Origin: Utricularia gibba
Lineage: Eukaryota; Streptophyta; Magnoliopsida; Lamiales; Lentibulariaceae
Assembly: GCA_002189035.1 (NCBI GenBank)
Contig: CM007989.1
Span: 5,611,001 to 5,675,000 of the forward strand
Direction of reading: 5' to 3'
Length of the DNA stretch: 64,000 bases
Part shown: positions 35,976-49,018 of the stretch, in pieces
Position numbering within the stretch: the stretch's first letter is position 1
Layout of the letters: every line of letters begins with the position of its first letter
Notes under the pieces: generated by a model
The model's input: the letters and a program-made list of their open reading frames with translations, nothing else
Database searches by the model: none
Told to the model about the DNA's origin: nothing
Made by a program: the position numbers and the translations under genes

Positions 35976-38900
35976 ATGAGTACCGTCGACAAGATGTTGA
36001 TAAAGGGTATCCGGAGCTTCGATCCAGAAAATAAAAACGTCATCACGTTCTTCCGCCCTTTGACTCTAATTGTTGGCCCTAATGGGGCCGGGAAAACGGT
36101 AAAGCTGCCCATACTTGTCTTCCTATTTTCTCCAGAAACTCCCACAGATGGGGGTATGTGTTTTAGCAATGAAATGTATATTGCTTCAAAAAAAAAAAAA
36201 AAAAGCGTAGTTAGAGGAGCGTCGCTATAACTTGATGCAATTAGAAGTAGAAGTATTTGCTAAATACTCTGTGCATGCTTTTTGGAGCACTCAGATTTAT
36301 ATTGCCACCAAGAGGAATTCTTTTACTGAAGCATACTTAGTGGAAGTTCACTACAACTTGGGGTAAATTTTTTTTTTTTTTTTGTGAACCGAGGTAAATA
36401 TAAATATACTTGGGTGTTATGTTCATCCAGAGTTCTTTTAATAGAAACGAACTGACTCCATCAGTTAATCGATTTTTCAGTTCGATTGTTAATATTCATA
36501 CCCGTACTTGTGTTAAGGGTGTTTTCATTTTAGTCACGTTGGCTACTTTACCAGATGATTTTGTTTTAGTGAAAAGATGATTTTGGTTAGAAAATGCGTA
36601 TATTTTCTATTAGGCTTATCAAATTCGTTTCTAGGTGATGTACTTTTTGTGACTGCCTTTTTTTTTGTTTCTAATGTGTTTTTTTTACAACTTTTGTTTC
36701 TGATGCATCATCTTGGAAAGATTATCTTTCGTGTAGCATCGATTCAGTGTTTTTCTTTTTTTTGATTTTGTAGACTATAATTGAGTGCTTGAAAGTTGCA
36801 TGCACTGGTGAACTACCACCGAATGTGCGTTCTGGTCACAGCTTCATTCACGATCCTAAGGTTTTGTAACTACTCTTTCCATGTAATTATATTATCTTGT
36901 AAAATCTATAGCCAGTGCCTTGATACCCGTGGTTTTAGGTTGCCGGAGAGACAGAGACAAAGGGTCAAATAAAGTTGAGGTTCAAAACTGCAGCGAAAAA
37001 GGAAGTGGTTTGCATTAGGTCATTTCAGCTTACCCAAAAAGCTTCTAAGATGGAGTACAAGTCCCTAGAATCTGTGCTACAGACTATAAATGCTCAAACT
37101 GGAGAGGTACATATGATCATTGCAAAAATATGTGACCTGATTAACAATGGCTGCTTCTTTTTGACAATTCATCTCCCTCTTCATACATGATGGTTCCGTG
37201 TAAGTTTGAAAGCTTCTGGTTTCTAGTTATAGTTCCTTATCCTTTACCAAAATATTAATGTGAGTGTATCATTGGCAATTCCTGAAATTGAATAATGATT
37301 ACTAGAAAGATAATATAAAAGAGGGGCAATATGTAGATTATAATTGTGCTTAACACTTGCAGCCATCATCATATGTTAAGCAGTGTCATAAATTTCACTT
37401 TTTTGCGACACCAAACTGTTTTCAAATGAATTACGTTTATTACTTTTGCATTAAGTTATAGGGATTTTCATTTGTACTTGTGGTGGCTTCAAGTTCATTG
37501 GATGTTTTGATTCGATTTCCTTTTGTACTTGGCGTGTATGACATGATTACTAGTGCAATCTGGCTAGCTTCTAAAACAGCTGGTGCCGATTAGAAATTTT
37601 CTTGGAACCTTCAATGTGCTGCCATGATGATAATGATCTCTATGTTCAAAGGACGGATGTAGGATGAAGGAAGGTCAATGACACCATTTTTCCCTTATAA
37701 CAAGTTAGGAATGCTTGCATTTTGAGATAAAAATTGCCATTAATGAATTATCATGTACCTTATGACTTTGTGCCTAAGCTATAACCATGACCCAAGAGTC
37801 ACTTAGGTATACATATCTGGGTCCAAGATATGCTCTTCATAACTTTTCCGTGTTCCTACATACAGAAAGTTTCATTAAGCTATAGATGCGCTGATATGGA
37901 CCGAGAAATCCCTTCCTTAATGGGAGTTTCTAAGGCTGTTTTGGAGAATGTTATATTTGTTCACCAAGACGATGCAAACTGGCCATTGCAAGATCCATCA
38001 ACATTGAAAAAAAAATTTGATGACATATTTTCTGCAACTCGGTATGCAGCCCTTTGTCTTTACCTGTTTTAGGGTTGAAAGCAAGTTTCTGGTATTCTAC
38101 ATAATGTCAACTGATTTGGAACATAAACTCTATTTCCGTTTTATCACTGGTTATGGTGTTATGTTCATTAGCATTCACTATATAACTTTTAATTTGTCAA
38201 AAATTCCATTATTTCATTTATTTGAAGCAGATAAATAAATGAAATTAGACATTTTAGTTACTTGAATAAGGTAAAGAAATGCGATTCAATTTCTGTTTGG
38301 TGGCCTGTGTGGGGATGCTCCTGCGTTAATTTTTTCTGACTTCCAGGCTGTTATGGGATCCCCCGGTGAGCAGAATATTGAAATATAAGGAAACCTAATG
38401 GTCCCTTGTACCCCGATTGTCTGTTTGCATATTTGTATTTTATTCACCGTCTCTAGCAAATGTGATTCTTACTTTCCGTAGATATTAAGATTTGAAACTC
38501 CTTGGATCATGTAAGGTACACTAAGGCATTGGAGGTTATCAAGAAGCTTCACAAGGATCAGGCACATGAGATACATACTTACAAGCTTAAATTGGAGCAC
38601 CTTCAGACACTGAAGGATGCGTCTATAAAGGTTTCTATATGAACTTTCCTGCTCCATGATTTTTTTCTGTCACTCTTATAGAAGTGATTTTCAAGAATGT
38701 AGGAGCTATCAAATATTTTGGCTAGCGCGTGCAATTGCAATGTATGTTTGCATTCAGGAAATTAAAATAAGGAAACGTAGATGCTTATTTTTTCTATACA
38801 TCTTGTACTGCATAGCTCGTCAAATGTGAAGTAGAAAACTGCTGCTTCTGTCATGTGCTATTTCTGTATTCTAGGCGATTCTATAAGAATGTTTCAAGGA

Positions 38901-41900
38901 TATAAATGGTTAGCATGGTTATGGGAGGATTCATTGTGTCATCTAGCTCTTGCTGTATTCGCTTAAGTTGTTTTCATATAAATATTTCAATTTTCAAGGT
39001 ATCATTGTATGGTCATCTCTTTTTTGAGAATGTTATTTGAAGAATAGTCTATAGAATTGGATTTTATGTTGTAGTCTTGCTATAGTTCATCAAGTGTTTT
39101 TTTTTTTTTTTTGTTTTAATTCACCCCACACTATTACTTTTCTTAAACATACTAAATTATGTCTTCCCCACTGCTTATTACGCACAATTTTAAATGATTA
39201 TTATTATTTTCTTGAACTTGTGAATGTTGATGGAGATAGTTTAGTCAATCCTAATTCATGTTTCCATACAGCTTCGGGAAAGCATCGCTCAAGATAAAGG
39301 AAAAACAGAAACATTAAATTCTCAAATTCTGGAGCTTCAAGCAAAGGTTCAGAATATTGATGGGAGATCAGTGTTAATGAATTAGCCTTGAAAGACATGA
39401 GGAAAATAGAGGGTCAGATAGCCACAAAGGCAGGTGAAAGAAAATCTAAGTTTGAGGAGCAGCAGAGACGATATGCTGCACTTGCTGAGGAAAATGAAGG
39501 CCTGTGTGTCATTCTTTGTGGTTTTTTTTTTTTTTTTCATTTCATGCTTTGGAATTGATGCTTTTGATTTTAATATCTTTCACAGATACTGATGAAGAAC
39601 TAACTGAGTGGAAGTTAAAGTTTGATGAACGGATAGCAATTTTGGAATCTAAAATTAGTAAGCTATTGAGAGAAAAGGAAGACATAGAAGATAAAACTGG
39701 AGTTCTGAGTGACCTGATTGGTAGGAATACAAAGGACATTGCCAAATATCAAGCTGCTGAAGAAGTATGTTTTATTTCATCATTTTGAAGGAAAGCCATT
39801 CAAATATTTTCTTAGGTGTCTCTCTTTTCTATTCTTGCTTTATAACTCACTGGTTGTCTTGGTCAGGCTCATATGTCCTTAAAGAATGAAAGAGATTCAG
39901 ATATAAGAACACTCTTTAGGAAGCACAATTTGGGTTCGGTTTCAAATACCTCCTTCAGTGATGATGTTGCTATGGCCCTTGCTGATCGAATTCAATCAAA
40001 ATTAAATGATCTCAACAAAGATTTGCAAGACAATAAGGTATTATTTTTCCAATGGTCTGATTTTCTAGTTTAGTTTTGACTGATTTTCTGCATTATGCTT
40101 TTTTTTTTCACTAACATTAGGATGCTGCTTTTGATACTATTTTCTCAGAAATCAAATGAAGTCAGCCTTAAAGCGAAGTTTGCTCAATACCTTGATGCAA
40201 ATAAACGATGTGATGAAGTTGAGGCTCAAAAGAAGTCTAAAGAAGATTTAAAGGTCTATGCAGTATCTTTTTGCTGGTGGTTGGTCTTTTTTCAATAATC
40301 TATGTTTTGTTGTGTTTCTGACAGACTGCCATCATGAAACGTTTGCAAGAGAAGGCATTAGAGCGTGATTCCCTTGAAAATCAAATTTCCTCTACTAATA
40401 TCACTCTGCTTGAAGAGAGAGAAAAAACGATGGTAATATTTTATTCTTATTTCATATTACTACTGGCCTTTGCTGTCATGCAGCTTAGCTGATTTTTTTC
40501 ATCCTCCGCAGCAAGCAGAAATTGAGAGAAGAACCAATCTCCTTGCTGCCCAAGAATTTGATTTTAATATACGAATGAAACAACGTGAACTCTTCTGTTT
40601 GGAACAACAGATTCAGGATGTCACTCGGGAAAGGGATTCTATGAATGCTGATTCTCATGACAGAGTTTTACTTTCAATTAAGAAAGCTGAACTGGAAAAC
40701 CTAAGAAAGAAACACAGAAGAATGCAAGTCATATTTATGACCACCCAGTTATAATTCTGAATAATGTGTGGGTTTTTATGCTGAAAATATAAGTGACTAT
40801 ATTGACCAGGCTGGATGAATGCAAGGAGAAAATACGAACGCTAATGAAAGGAAGGCTTCCACCTGACAAAGATTTGAAGTATGAAGTTGCTAATGCCCAA
40901 AGGTAACATTATTTCTTACATATATCTATGCTTTATTTCATTGTTTACTACATTTTCGTGCTTAATCAGTACTCGCCTGTCCTTGTGCATTATTTGTATA
41001 TTTAAAACACGTTGATAACCTTCTAAAACTTGTACAAAATGTTATCATTTAGCGTGGTATAAGGGCTACAATTCATGTTCTTATCTCGTTTTAGGTGAGA
41101 TAGATTTCATTTGATGTTTTTAAGTAATCCCTTACTTCTTTGCTCCATAAATTTGTAACAGAACTAACCTACTTCTTTGGAATGTCTTTTGGTGTCAGAA
41201 CTGAGTAATATTTTCATTAATTGGTTATAAGGTGCTATTTTTAACTAAATATTTATGACTGAAATAATTTTTGATGGATTAGTATAAGAGTCCTTTTTAT
41301 GATGTGTGGAAGAAGCATTATGAACTTTTCTTTGTGTTCGTTTGCTTGAAAAAAAAATACTGTTTTCTTCTTTTCCCTATTTGAATCTGTTATTAGTGTT
41401 TGCTTGATCTTCTTTATCCACTATCTATGCATTTTAATACTATTTTTTTGACATTCATTTTTTCTCTTAATAGGCATGTTCAGAAAGAGTATGATGACTT
41501 GGAGAAAAAGGCCAATGAAGCAAGGAACGAGATGATGATGGTTAAGGTGAAAGCACAAGAACTCAGTAGTAATTTGACCAAATTCCAGAAAGATCTTGAA
41601 TGTAAGAAAGCGTGAAACTTGTTCTTGCAGTAGCTCTCGGTAACTAGAAGGGACTTCAACATCATTTAATATATTGCATATGCTTTTCATCAGTGATTTT
41701 TCATTTTAGTTAATTTTTTTTTTAGAACTTGTGAACGAATTTTAAAGTTATGTTGTGCGATTCTGATGGTTTTGCATTTTTTTAATTTAATGCAGCAAGA
41801 AGGAGATTTTTTGAGTCTAAGCTTCATTCATTGGATCCGCAATTTGGTGGAATTGAATCTTATCCTAAAATTCTGGATGTTGCCAAAGAAAAGAGAGATA

Positions 41901-44900
41901 TCCAGAAAAGGTCTAATTAAATAAATTCTTCTATCTGTCAATGCCCGATGCCTAATCTGTGTTTGGCTTTTTCAGTAAGTATAATATTGCTGATGGAATG
42001 AGACAAATGTTCGATCCCTTTGAAAGAGTTGCTCGTGCTCATCATATCTGTCCCTGTTGTGAGAGACCTTTTTCAAGCGCTGAAGAAGATGAGTTTGTTG
42101 AAAAGGTAATTTCTTGACCTATGAATTTCTGTTACAATCTGGAATGTCTCTAAATTATGCATGCTTTTCAGCAAAGAGTGAAAGCAACAAGCTCTGCTGA
42201 GCAAATGAAAGTATTGGCTGTGGAATCTTCAAATTCTGATTTTCATTTTCAACAATTGGAGAAGTTACGGATTATCTATGAGGAGTATGTCAAAATAGGA
42301 CAGGAGTCAATTCCTTCAGCACAAGCAAAGCTAAGTGAACTAAATGAAGAATTGGACCAGAAGAATCAAGTTTTCGATGATGTAATTTTCCTGTTGTCAT
42401 TTCAGAAATTCTTACTTTTTAAGTGTTGCCATTTGTTTATGTGTTTGTCCCTTTTATTGTGTACAACATGCGATTAATTAATTCTATTTCAGTTTTTCTT
42501 CTTTTAAATCTTTCCCCTTTCCTACGCTTTTTCAATGTTCAAGATATGCCAACATGCGATTAATTAGGGAAGAATTGCTTTAACACGATTATCTTTGTCA
42601 GCAAATGTAAATCATGTCTCTTCCCAACGCATGGAAGTCCTTAATTTTTTTAGATACCAGGAGTTATCTGTGATTCGAACTGGACTTTTTAACTCCTATG
42701 ACTTGCTAGTCGATTGTTGAACCATGCATTCATCTTCTTCTTAGTAGCTTGTTTGCCACCATCACCACCCCTTGCTACTCCGTAGCTTGAAGAGATTTTC
42801 CTTTTTTTCTCTACCTGGTTATCTATCTATTTGCAAACGCTAGCTTTGCCTGATGGCATTTCTCACCCTCTTTGGAAGGAGAGGTAAGGTGTTCAAACTC
42901 CAGAGTAGCATGTCTGTTAGAAAATTTAGGAGTTATTCTGCTGAAACTACTTCCTACCTACCTAAATTTACCCATTTTTTGTTACAGGTGGTGGCTGTCT
43001 TGGCCCAAGTCAAAGCTGAAAAGGATTCCTTTGATGTATTAATACATCCTGTAGAAACGATTGATAGATCATTCCAGGACATGCAGATTTTGCAAGGGCA
43101 ATTGAATGATTTGGAAGGAAAACTTGATGTTCAAGAACAAGTTGTTAAATCTCTCGAAGATGTTCAGAACGAGCTAAAAATGTTAGAAGGAAAAAGGTTA
43201 TTCATGTTCTTTATCTTCCAGTCTAGTGTTTCTGTCTTCTTTTGTTTCCCCCGGCATGTTTTGATTTGCTTTCCATTTCTTACTATTGAGATTGCATTTT
43301 TTTCAGTCAGTACTGTCAAATTGTAATCTCAAAAAAAGGTACTTCCCTCTTTTTTTATTGGGTTGGTTTCTCGATAATTAGGAGTAACATGCATGAGGAA
43401 ATTGACAAGTTAAGGCAAAATCACATGGCCATGGAAAAGGATTTGTCATCTCTGCAATTACGGTGGAATAGTTTGAGAGAAGAGAAGATTAAAGTTTCTC
43501 ATACGTTATCTAACATTCAGAGTATTGAGGAAGAATTGGACCGGTTGGCTGGTGAGAAGAGTCAAGTTGAGCTTGACTTGAAGGTAATTAATCGTACTGC
43601 ATTACATCAAGACTTTGCATTTTATTTTTTTGACATATGTTTATATCTCTAATTGAGGTATTTTTTTGTTTGATTTTTAACAAATTATCTAAGTTGCTAA
43701 ATCTTTTTTTGTCTATTACCTTTCATTGGTTATGAATTCAATTTTGCGCTTTTCATGAAATGTATGCTGGGGTCATTTTTTCTGTGCTAATTTATCATGT
43801 AACCGTATTCTAGTATGTTGATGTATGTTCGTCCTCCATTTGAACGTTCAACTTGGAATTACATTTTTCGTTCTTGAATCATAATTTTCGTGCATTTCAG
43901 TGAGGAGTGACGAGTTTAGTTCATAGATTAGCCTCTTATCTTAGAATGTATTCTTTGACTTGTTGTACCCAGGGTTACATGAAAAATAAACGAAGTTGCA
44001 TATTTCTGTATGATGGATAATGAGGAAATTTTGGAACTTGTTCTACCTTTTCATTTCAAGCTTCTTTTTTTTTTCCCCAACATGTATTTCCTGCATCAAC
44101 TAATGATGACACTCCTACTTGGTGAAGTCACTTCCTGGTTATAAATCCTTTCCTTTAGAATGTATTGAAAGATTACAAATGATAAATCCAGCTTCACATA
44201 TGGAAATTGACTCTTAAAGTTTTTGGAGTATTAATTTTTGTATTTTATTAGAAGTGATGGGCACATGGTGAAGAGATTAGATTAGCAGATTACATGTGAT
44301 TGATTACTTATTTCCTCCTAATATACACAACATCTTAGTTCACTTATATGTGAATGGCTAATTCCAATACTGGTCAAATTTTGTCAATTAATTTGTTTTC
44401 TCGCAATCTCAGTATCTGGTGGAGGCTGTTGTTCCATTATCAAGGCATAAAATCCAGTTGTATGATGAACATGAAGCCTTGGCTGCCAGTTTGAATGAAG
44501 AGTATGAATTGAGGGCAGACACTGTTAGGAAATTTCAGCAGGAAGTTGACACGCTGCTCAACAAGTTCTCTAAACTCAAGGAGTACGCATCTACAGGACT
44601 GGCTCATGCATTTGCGCTTTTCACCATCATGTCCCTAATTGGGTCTCTTTTTCAGATATGAAAATTTTAATCAGAGGGGAAAACTGGAAAAACTACAAGA
44701 GAAACAAGCTCAGTCAGAGGTTGAGTTGAAAAGATACGAAACCAGAATGAGTGAGTTATTGGCAGAACTGGAGAAGGATAGAGATCTTAGACGTAATCAG
44801 GCAGAATTACTGCGTAATATTGAGGAGAACTTGGAATACAGGAATTTGAAGGCTAAAGTTGATGAGCTAACACGGGAAATTGAATCACTTGAGGGCAATC

Positions 44901-46987
44901 TCCTAAAGAATGGTGGTGTTCCCAAAATTGAATCTGTGCTTCAAAAGCATTTCCAAGAACGGGAGAATATCTTGACAGAGGTTTGAGTAATTTATAAATG
45001 CTTTATATGAAACCAATTTACAAAATATTAACATCACAAAAGATGGCAAGCTTGAACGCAATTCACATTTTCTTGGACTCTAATGAAAATGTTTTTGCAG
45101 TTGAATAGGTGCCGTGGCACACTGTCTGTATACAAAAGCAACATTGACAGGAACAAAGTTGATCTTAACCAGATGCAGTACAAAGACATCGACAAACGCT
45201 ATTTTGACCAACTGATTCAATTAAAGGTGATCTGCGGCAGTATTGGTGTCAATTAATCTAAGCAAGAGTGAAAATTTGTGAAGAACATGAAACTGATAAT
45301 ATGTATATGTGTATAACTTGCTCGGTCTGGATAAATTTGGACATTCTTTCCTGTTGACAGACAACAGAGATGGCAAACAAGGATTTGGACAAGTACTACA
45401 AGGCTCTTGACAAGTGAGTTTTTCAGTGTTCAGTTAATTGCTCATGCAATCATGTGTTTAAAGGCACTGCATTCCACGGAGATTGTAGGAACTAATTTGG
45501 AGTCATTTTGAGTTCTTGTTGGTTTGTGACTTCTTTGGAAATGGATGATGTTTTTGATTGGTTTTGTGGTGGATATGTTTCGACATCCCCAATGTTTCAT
45601 TTTTTGATAATGCTATGTGTTGTACACTTGCAGAGCTCTTATGCGTTTTCATACAATGAAAATGGAGGAAATAAATAAGATAATACGGGAGCTATGGCAG
45701 CAGACATACAGAGGACAAGATATTGATTATATATTCATTCATTCAGATTCTGAAGCTGCTGGTACTCGATCCTATAGTTATAAGGTAGTTCAGACTCCTT
45801 GTCCTGTAGAACTCAAAATGCCCATACTTTTTTTATTGTCAACATTACCATTGGGCATTGAAGATGGTGGAAATTGTATGGTATTTCAAAACCAATGCGT
45901 CCCCATACTCTTTTTATTGTTGACATTACAATTGAGGAAACCAATGCGTGCCCATGCTCTTTGTCGACATTACCATTGAGGATGGTGAAAATTGTATGAA
46001 ACAAAACTCTCTATGTTAGAATTCGTGCCTTCTCCATCTTTAGCATTCCTTTCTTTAGTGGGATCAAATTGAAAATTCCATTCAGACATTGCTGTTTCTA
46101 GAGAAGGAAATGAGTGCCTGTGCTAGGTCATCTTGTGAAGTTTATGCCATGTATATGTGCTTGCTGGATACCTCTGGTAATCTACGAGGATTGTAGTTTT
46201 AGAGGGAAATCTAAATGAATGGATTATATTCTTAAACAACTGTTTATTTGGGGTTGTGCTCCTTCTATGATGTTCCATTGCAGGTCCTAATGCAAACAGG
46301 TGACGCTGAACTAGAAATGAGAGGAAGATGCAGTGCTGGTCAAAAGGCAAATTTTTCATGCATACCTAAATTGGTTTCAAAATGATGAAATGAAATGACC
46401 ATTCAGTTGTCTCGCTTTTGTGTATCTTGATGATGTGCATGCCTTTCCTTGATGCGGCCTCGAAACTCTGGTATATTACTGATCCTCTCACCCCCTTCTC
46501 CACTTGCAGGTGCTTGCATCTCTTATAATAAGATTGGCTTTGGCTGAAACATTCTGCCTCAACTGTGGAATACTAGCACTCGATGAACCAACCACAAATT
46601 TGGATGCTGCCAATTCAGAGAGCCTCGCTGCAGCTCTCCTCAGGTATGGACTAACTTTTATAGCCGACCGATCATCCGGTATGACTGACGTCATTGTTGA
46701 GTTTATGATATGCTGGAATCATCAGAATCATGGAGGAAAGAAAAGGTCAAGAGAATTTTCAGCTTATTGTCATTACTCATGATGAACGGTTTGCACAACT
46801 CATCGGGCGAAGGCAGCACGCCGAAAAGTACTACCGGATCTGTAAGGATGACTTGTGAGCTCGCCTTCTCATGCTCTTGCTGCTGATTTACTGTGCAACA
46901 GCATGCATTCTTCATGTTCCCTTCCCCCACCCCCGCACTCCTTGCAGCCATCACAGCATAATTGAGGCCCAAAACGCGTTTGAGTGA
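35976..46987 (+). CDS. RAD50: DNA double-strand break repair ATPase RAD50 (frameshift in exon 6)
   Basis: RAD50 is the SMC-like ATPase of the MRE11-RAD50-NBS1 complex that tethers and processes DNA ends and telomeres. Exons: 35976-36098, 36774-36860, 36939-37106, 37866-38041, 38516-38630, 39272-39499, 39586-39764, 39867-40037, 40149-40253, 40325-40432, 40512-40723, 40810-40902, 41474-41601, 41796-41910, 41976-42105, 42172-42381, 42988-43196, 43382-43583, 44413-44582, 44656-44980, 45101-45226, 45361-45413, 45634-45784, 46284-46346, 46510-46643, 46726-46854, 46948-46987. Phases agree throughout except in exon 6. Visible motifs: Walker A GPNGAGKT (34-41), Q-loop HQDDANWPL, long coiled coils around the CPCC zinc hook (about 695-698), signature CSAGQK (about 1211-1216), Walker B ILALDEP and H-loop VITHDERF. 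Exon 6 lacks one base after GATGGG at 39364, giving TAG at 39383-39385. Allowing that base, the length is 1316 residues, the length I recall for Arabidopsis RAD50. Introns 6, 11 and 24 appear to be GC-AG. Confidence 0.93.
39500..39585 (+). other. RAD50 intron 6, GC-AG type
   Basis: The exon ends GAAAATGAAG and the intron starts GCCTGT, ending TTTCACAG. The joined codons give NEDTDEEL, as in the family. Using the next GT (39504) would bring in an immediate stop. Confidence 0.7.
40724..40809 (+). other. RAD50 intron 11, GC-AG type
   Basis: The exon ends AGAAGAAT and the intron starts GCAAGT, the favoured GC donor, ending TTGACCAG. The junction gives [11 protein letters not shown] with correct phase. 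Confidence 0.8.
45827..46005 (+). repeat. Imperfect minisatellite in RAD50 intron 23
   Basis: Three related units start near 45827, 45903 and 45952. They share CCCATACT(C)TTTTTATTG, a GACATTACCATTGAG block and an ACCAATGCGTGCC block, with internal deletions in units 2 and 3. Confidence 0.65.
46347..46509 (+). other. RAD50 intron 24, GC-AG type
   Basis: The exon ends GGTCAAAAG, completing the ABC signature (CSAGQK), and the intron starts GCAAAT, ending CACTTGCAG. No nearby GT keeps the frame. The next exon starts [13 protein letters not shown] as expected. Confidence 0.75.
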
Positions 46988-47689
46988 TTGACGTCTGGTG
47001 AGCTGCTTTTGTAAGTGTTGATGGATGGATGCTGTTGCTGCACGTAGAAGTGCGCACCCGCCATGCAGAGCTCCGTTTTGCAGCAGTTTTGCTCTATGTT
47101 GTCCAAGTGCTTTGGCTGAATGCTCAAGTTATAATATATTCGTTTTTTTTTATTTTTATATGGGATTTACAAAATTGCTCCTATTCTTGTGTATGAAAAA
47201 GCTATCACGAACGCTAATGTTTTGGTTTAAAAAATTCTTTTCGATATATACTCATGTTTCAAGAGTTATTTGTTTTGTGTTTAAAAAATAAAGGAGGATC
47301 GCTACTGGAGTCGCAATGAGTTCTACCAATTTCTTGATTGCGCAAACTGTGCTGGCTGTTGCACCTACTCTAACGTCCATCTTTGTCTGCGTCACCGCAC
47401 ACCTCTACAAGCCGCCAGAGTTCACTATATCGGTACCCACAGGGAGTTTGTCCTCTCCTGCTTTTTTTTTTTTCTACAATTTCAGGAATCAAAGAATTAT
47501 AAATACAAATTTTAAATCATTTTATAATGAAATTTACATATCGCATAAAATTTATAAACTCAGTTTACTCAATAACACAATTTAAAAAAAGACATAATAG
47601 AATTAGAATGTATTAGTAGGATATAGAATCACAGATCAATTATGGTGTAAGTTCCAACTAGAACTATTAGTAATTATTAACTGTTTCAT
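46988..47689. other. 3' side of RAD50 and spacer
   Basis: The first part probably holds the RAD50 3' UTR. A small open frame at 47316-47585 begins MSSTNFLIAQTVLAVAPTL with a hydrophobic stretch and then YKPPEF. I do not recognise it and its end runs into AT-rich sequence, so it may be a gene fragment or chance. Confidence 0.35.
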
Positions 47690-48384
47690 AAAAATCAAAA
47701 GGCTCAATGTCAACAAATCAGAAGAAATCAACTGAAATTGTTGACTTCCTGGAAGAATTCATGTGTATGTCCATGAAGGTCAACTATAAGATATGTTAGG
47801 TATCTTGGCATTCTTATCACTCAATGTTTTTCTTGTAGGGGCAGCTGCTATGTCTACCAGTTCAATTGGAACTATTGGTACTGACTCTATTTCATCATCA
47901 AACAAAGAGTGATCAAAAAAATCATATTGATATTCTAGAGATTTCCAATCCCAACTTTTAATCTCGTTAAACACCGAATCTCGACTCAAGTGACTTTTCT
48001 TCTCAATGGAGTCAAACAATTTACACTATTTAGAAGACTCATCATATCCCAAAAAAACAAGTTTTTGAGACTTACCATTCAATTTACCTCTCAAGGAATC
48101 ATATATAATAGGCCAAAGATTCTCATGTGAGATACTGATGGTTCGCCACCCATGAAGTCCTCTTGTGGTGCCAAATTCTTCAAACTCTAGCACACCTGTT
48201 TAGAATATAAATGGCAACCATAGCTGCCTCTCCCCAAAACTTTTTAGGTAAATTTTTTTGTCTTTGAGAGACTTATTATCATGTTTAAAATGATCTTGTT
48301 TTTCCTCTCTACTATTCCATTTTGCTGAGGAGTTTTTGCTGTAGAAAATTCATGATGAATACCTAAGTTCTAAAGAATTCATGA

Positions 48385-48760
48385 AACTAAGTTGGAATAT
48401 ATTTTCTAACCATATAGAATTTTCTTAAATGTGCCGCATTCCACGATCTCATGAATTCCACACTATCTAGTTGTTCCAACCGATATGTTCTCTTACCGAG
48501 TGTTTTTGTGATTCGATAAGGGCTTTCCCAATTATGTTCTAGTTTTCACACATGATTTTGCGCTTAGATGCTCTAGAGCACCAGATCCCCTTTTGAGAAT
48601 TCTCTTGGATGCACCGATTTGTTGTAACTCCTTTTAACACTCTTCTAATAAGTTCTGAGTTGGGTATATATATAGTTTTCTCTTTTTATTCTAGTAACTC
48701 TAAATCTAGTTTTCATAACTCGACATTATTTATTTCATCATAGTGTTCGATCTGATGTAA
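48385..48760 (-). pseudogene. Tat-type integrase C-terminal fragment inside copia
   Basis: The minus strand reads DEINNVEL, LDLELLE, SYNKSVHPRE, then HNWESPYRITKTLGKRTYRL and SWNAAHLRKF in shifting frames. This is homologous to 12960-13260. It interrupts the copia integrase between its core (48880) and its end (48330). Confidence 0.7.
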
Positions 48761-49018
48761 GATGCTTCACAAGTAATCCAACTTGCTTCTCTATCATTGC
48801 ATGAAATTAATAAAAAATTTGAAAGATGTCAACTTTGAATTTTAGAAAATATATCCAGCAATTCTTATTGAAATCGTCAATGAATAATAAAAAATATTTA
48901 TTTCTATCCAAATTTCAAGCTTGATAGAACCACAAGTGAAATCGGTTATATAGGCTACTTTATATCGTGAGTATGGAAATTGGGTTGTTTCACATACACA
49001 TGTGGAGAAAGTAAATAA

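Noticed and set aside
39353-39377. A 25-base GT...AG 'intron' that could hide the RAD50 frameshift
   Set aside because: Far below the minimum plant intron size, and removing it does not restore the conserved residues.
37830-45979. Many open frames of 60-160 codons across RAD50
   Set aside because: They are exons extended into introns or their antisense shadows, not separate genes.
35976-46987. RAD50 as a processed pseudogene
   Set aside because: It has 26 introns with consistent phases and a normal 5' region; only one base is out of place.
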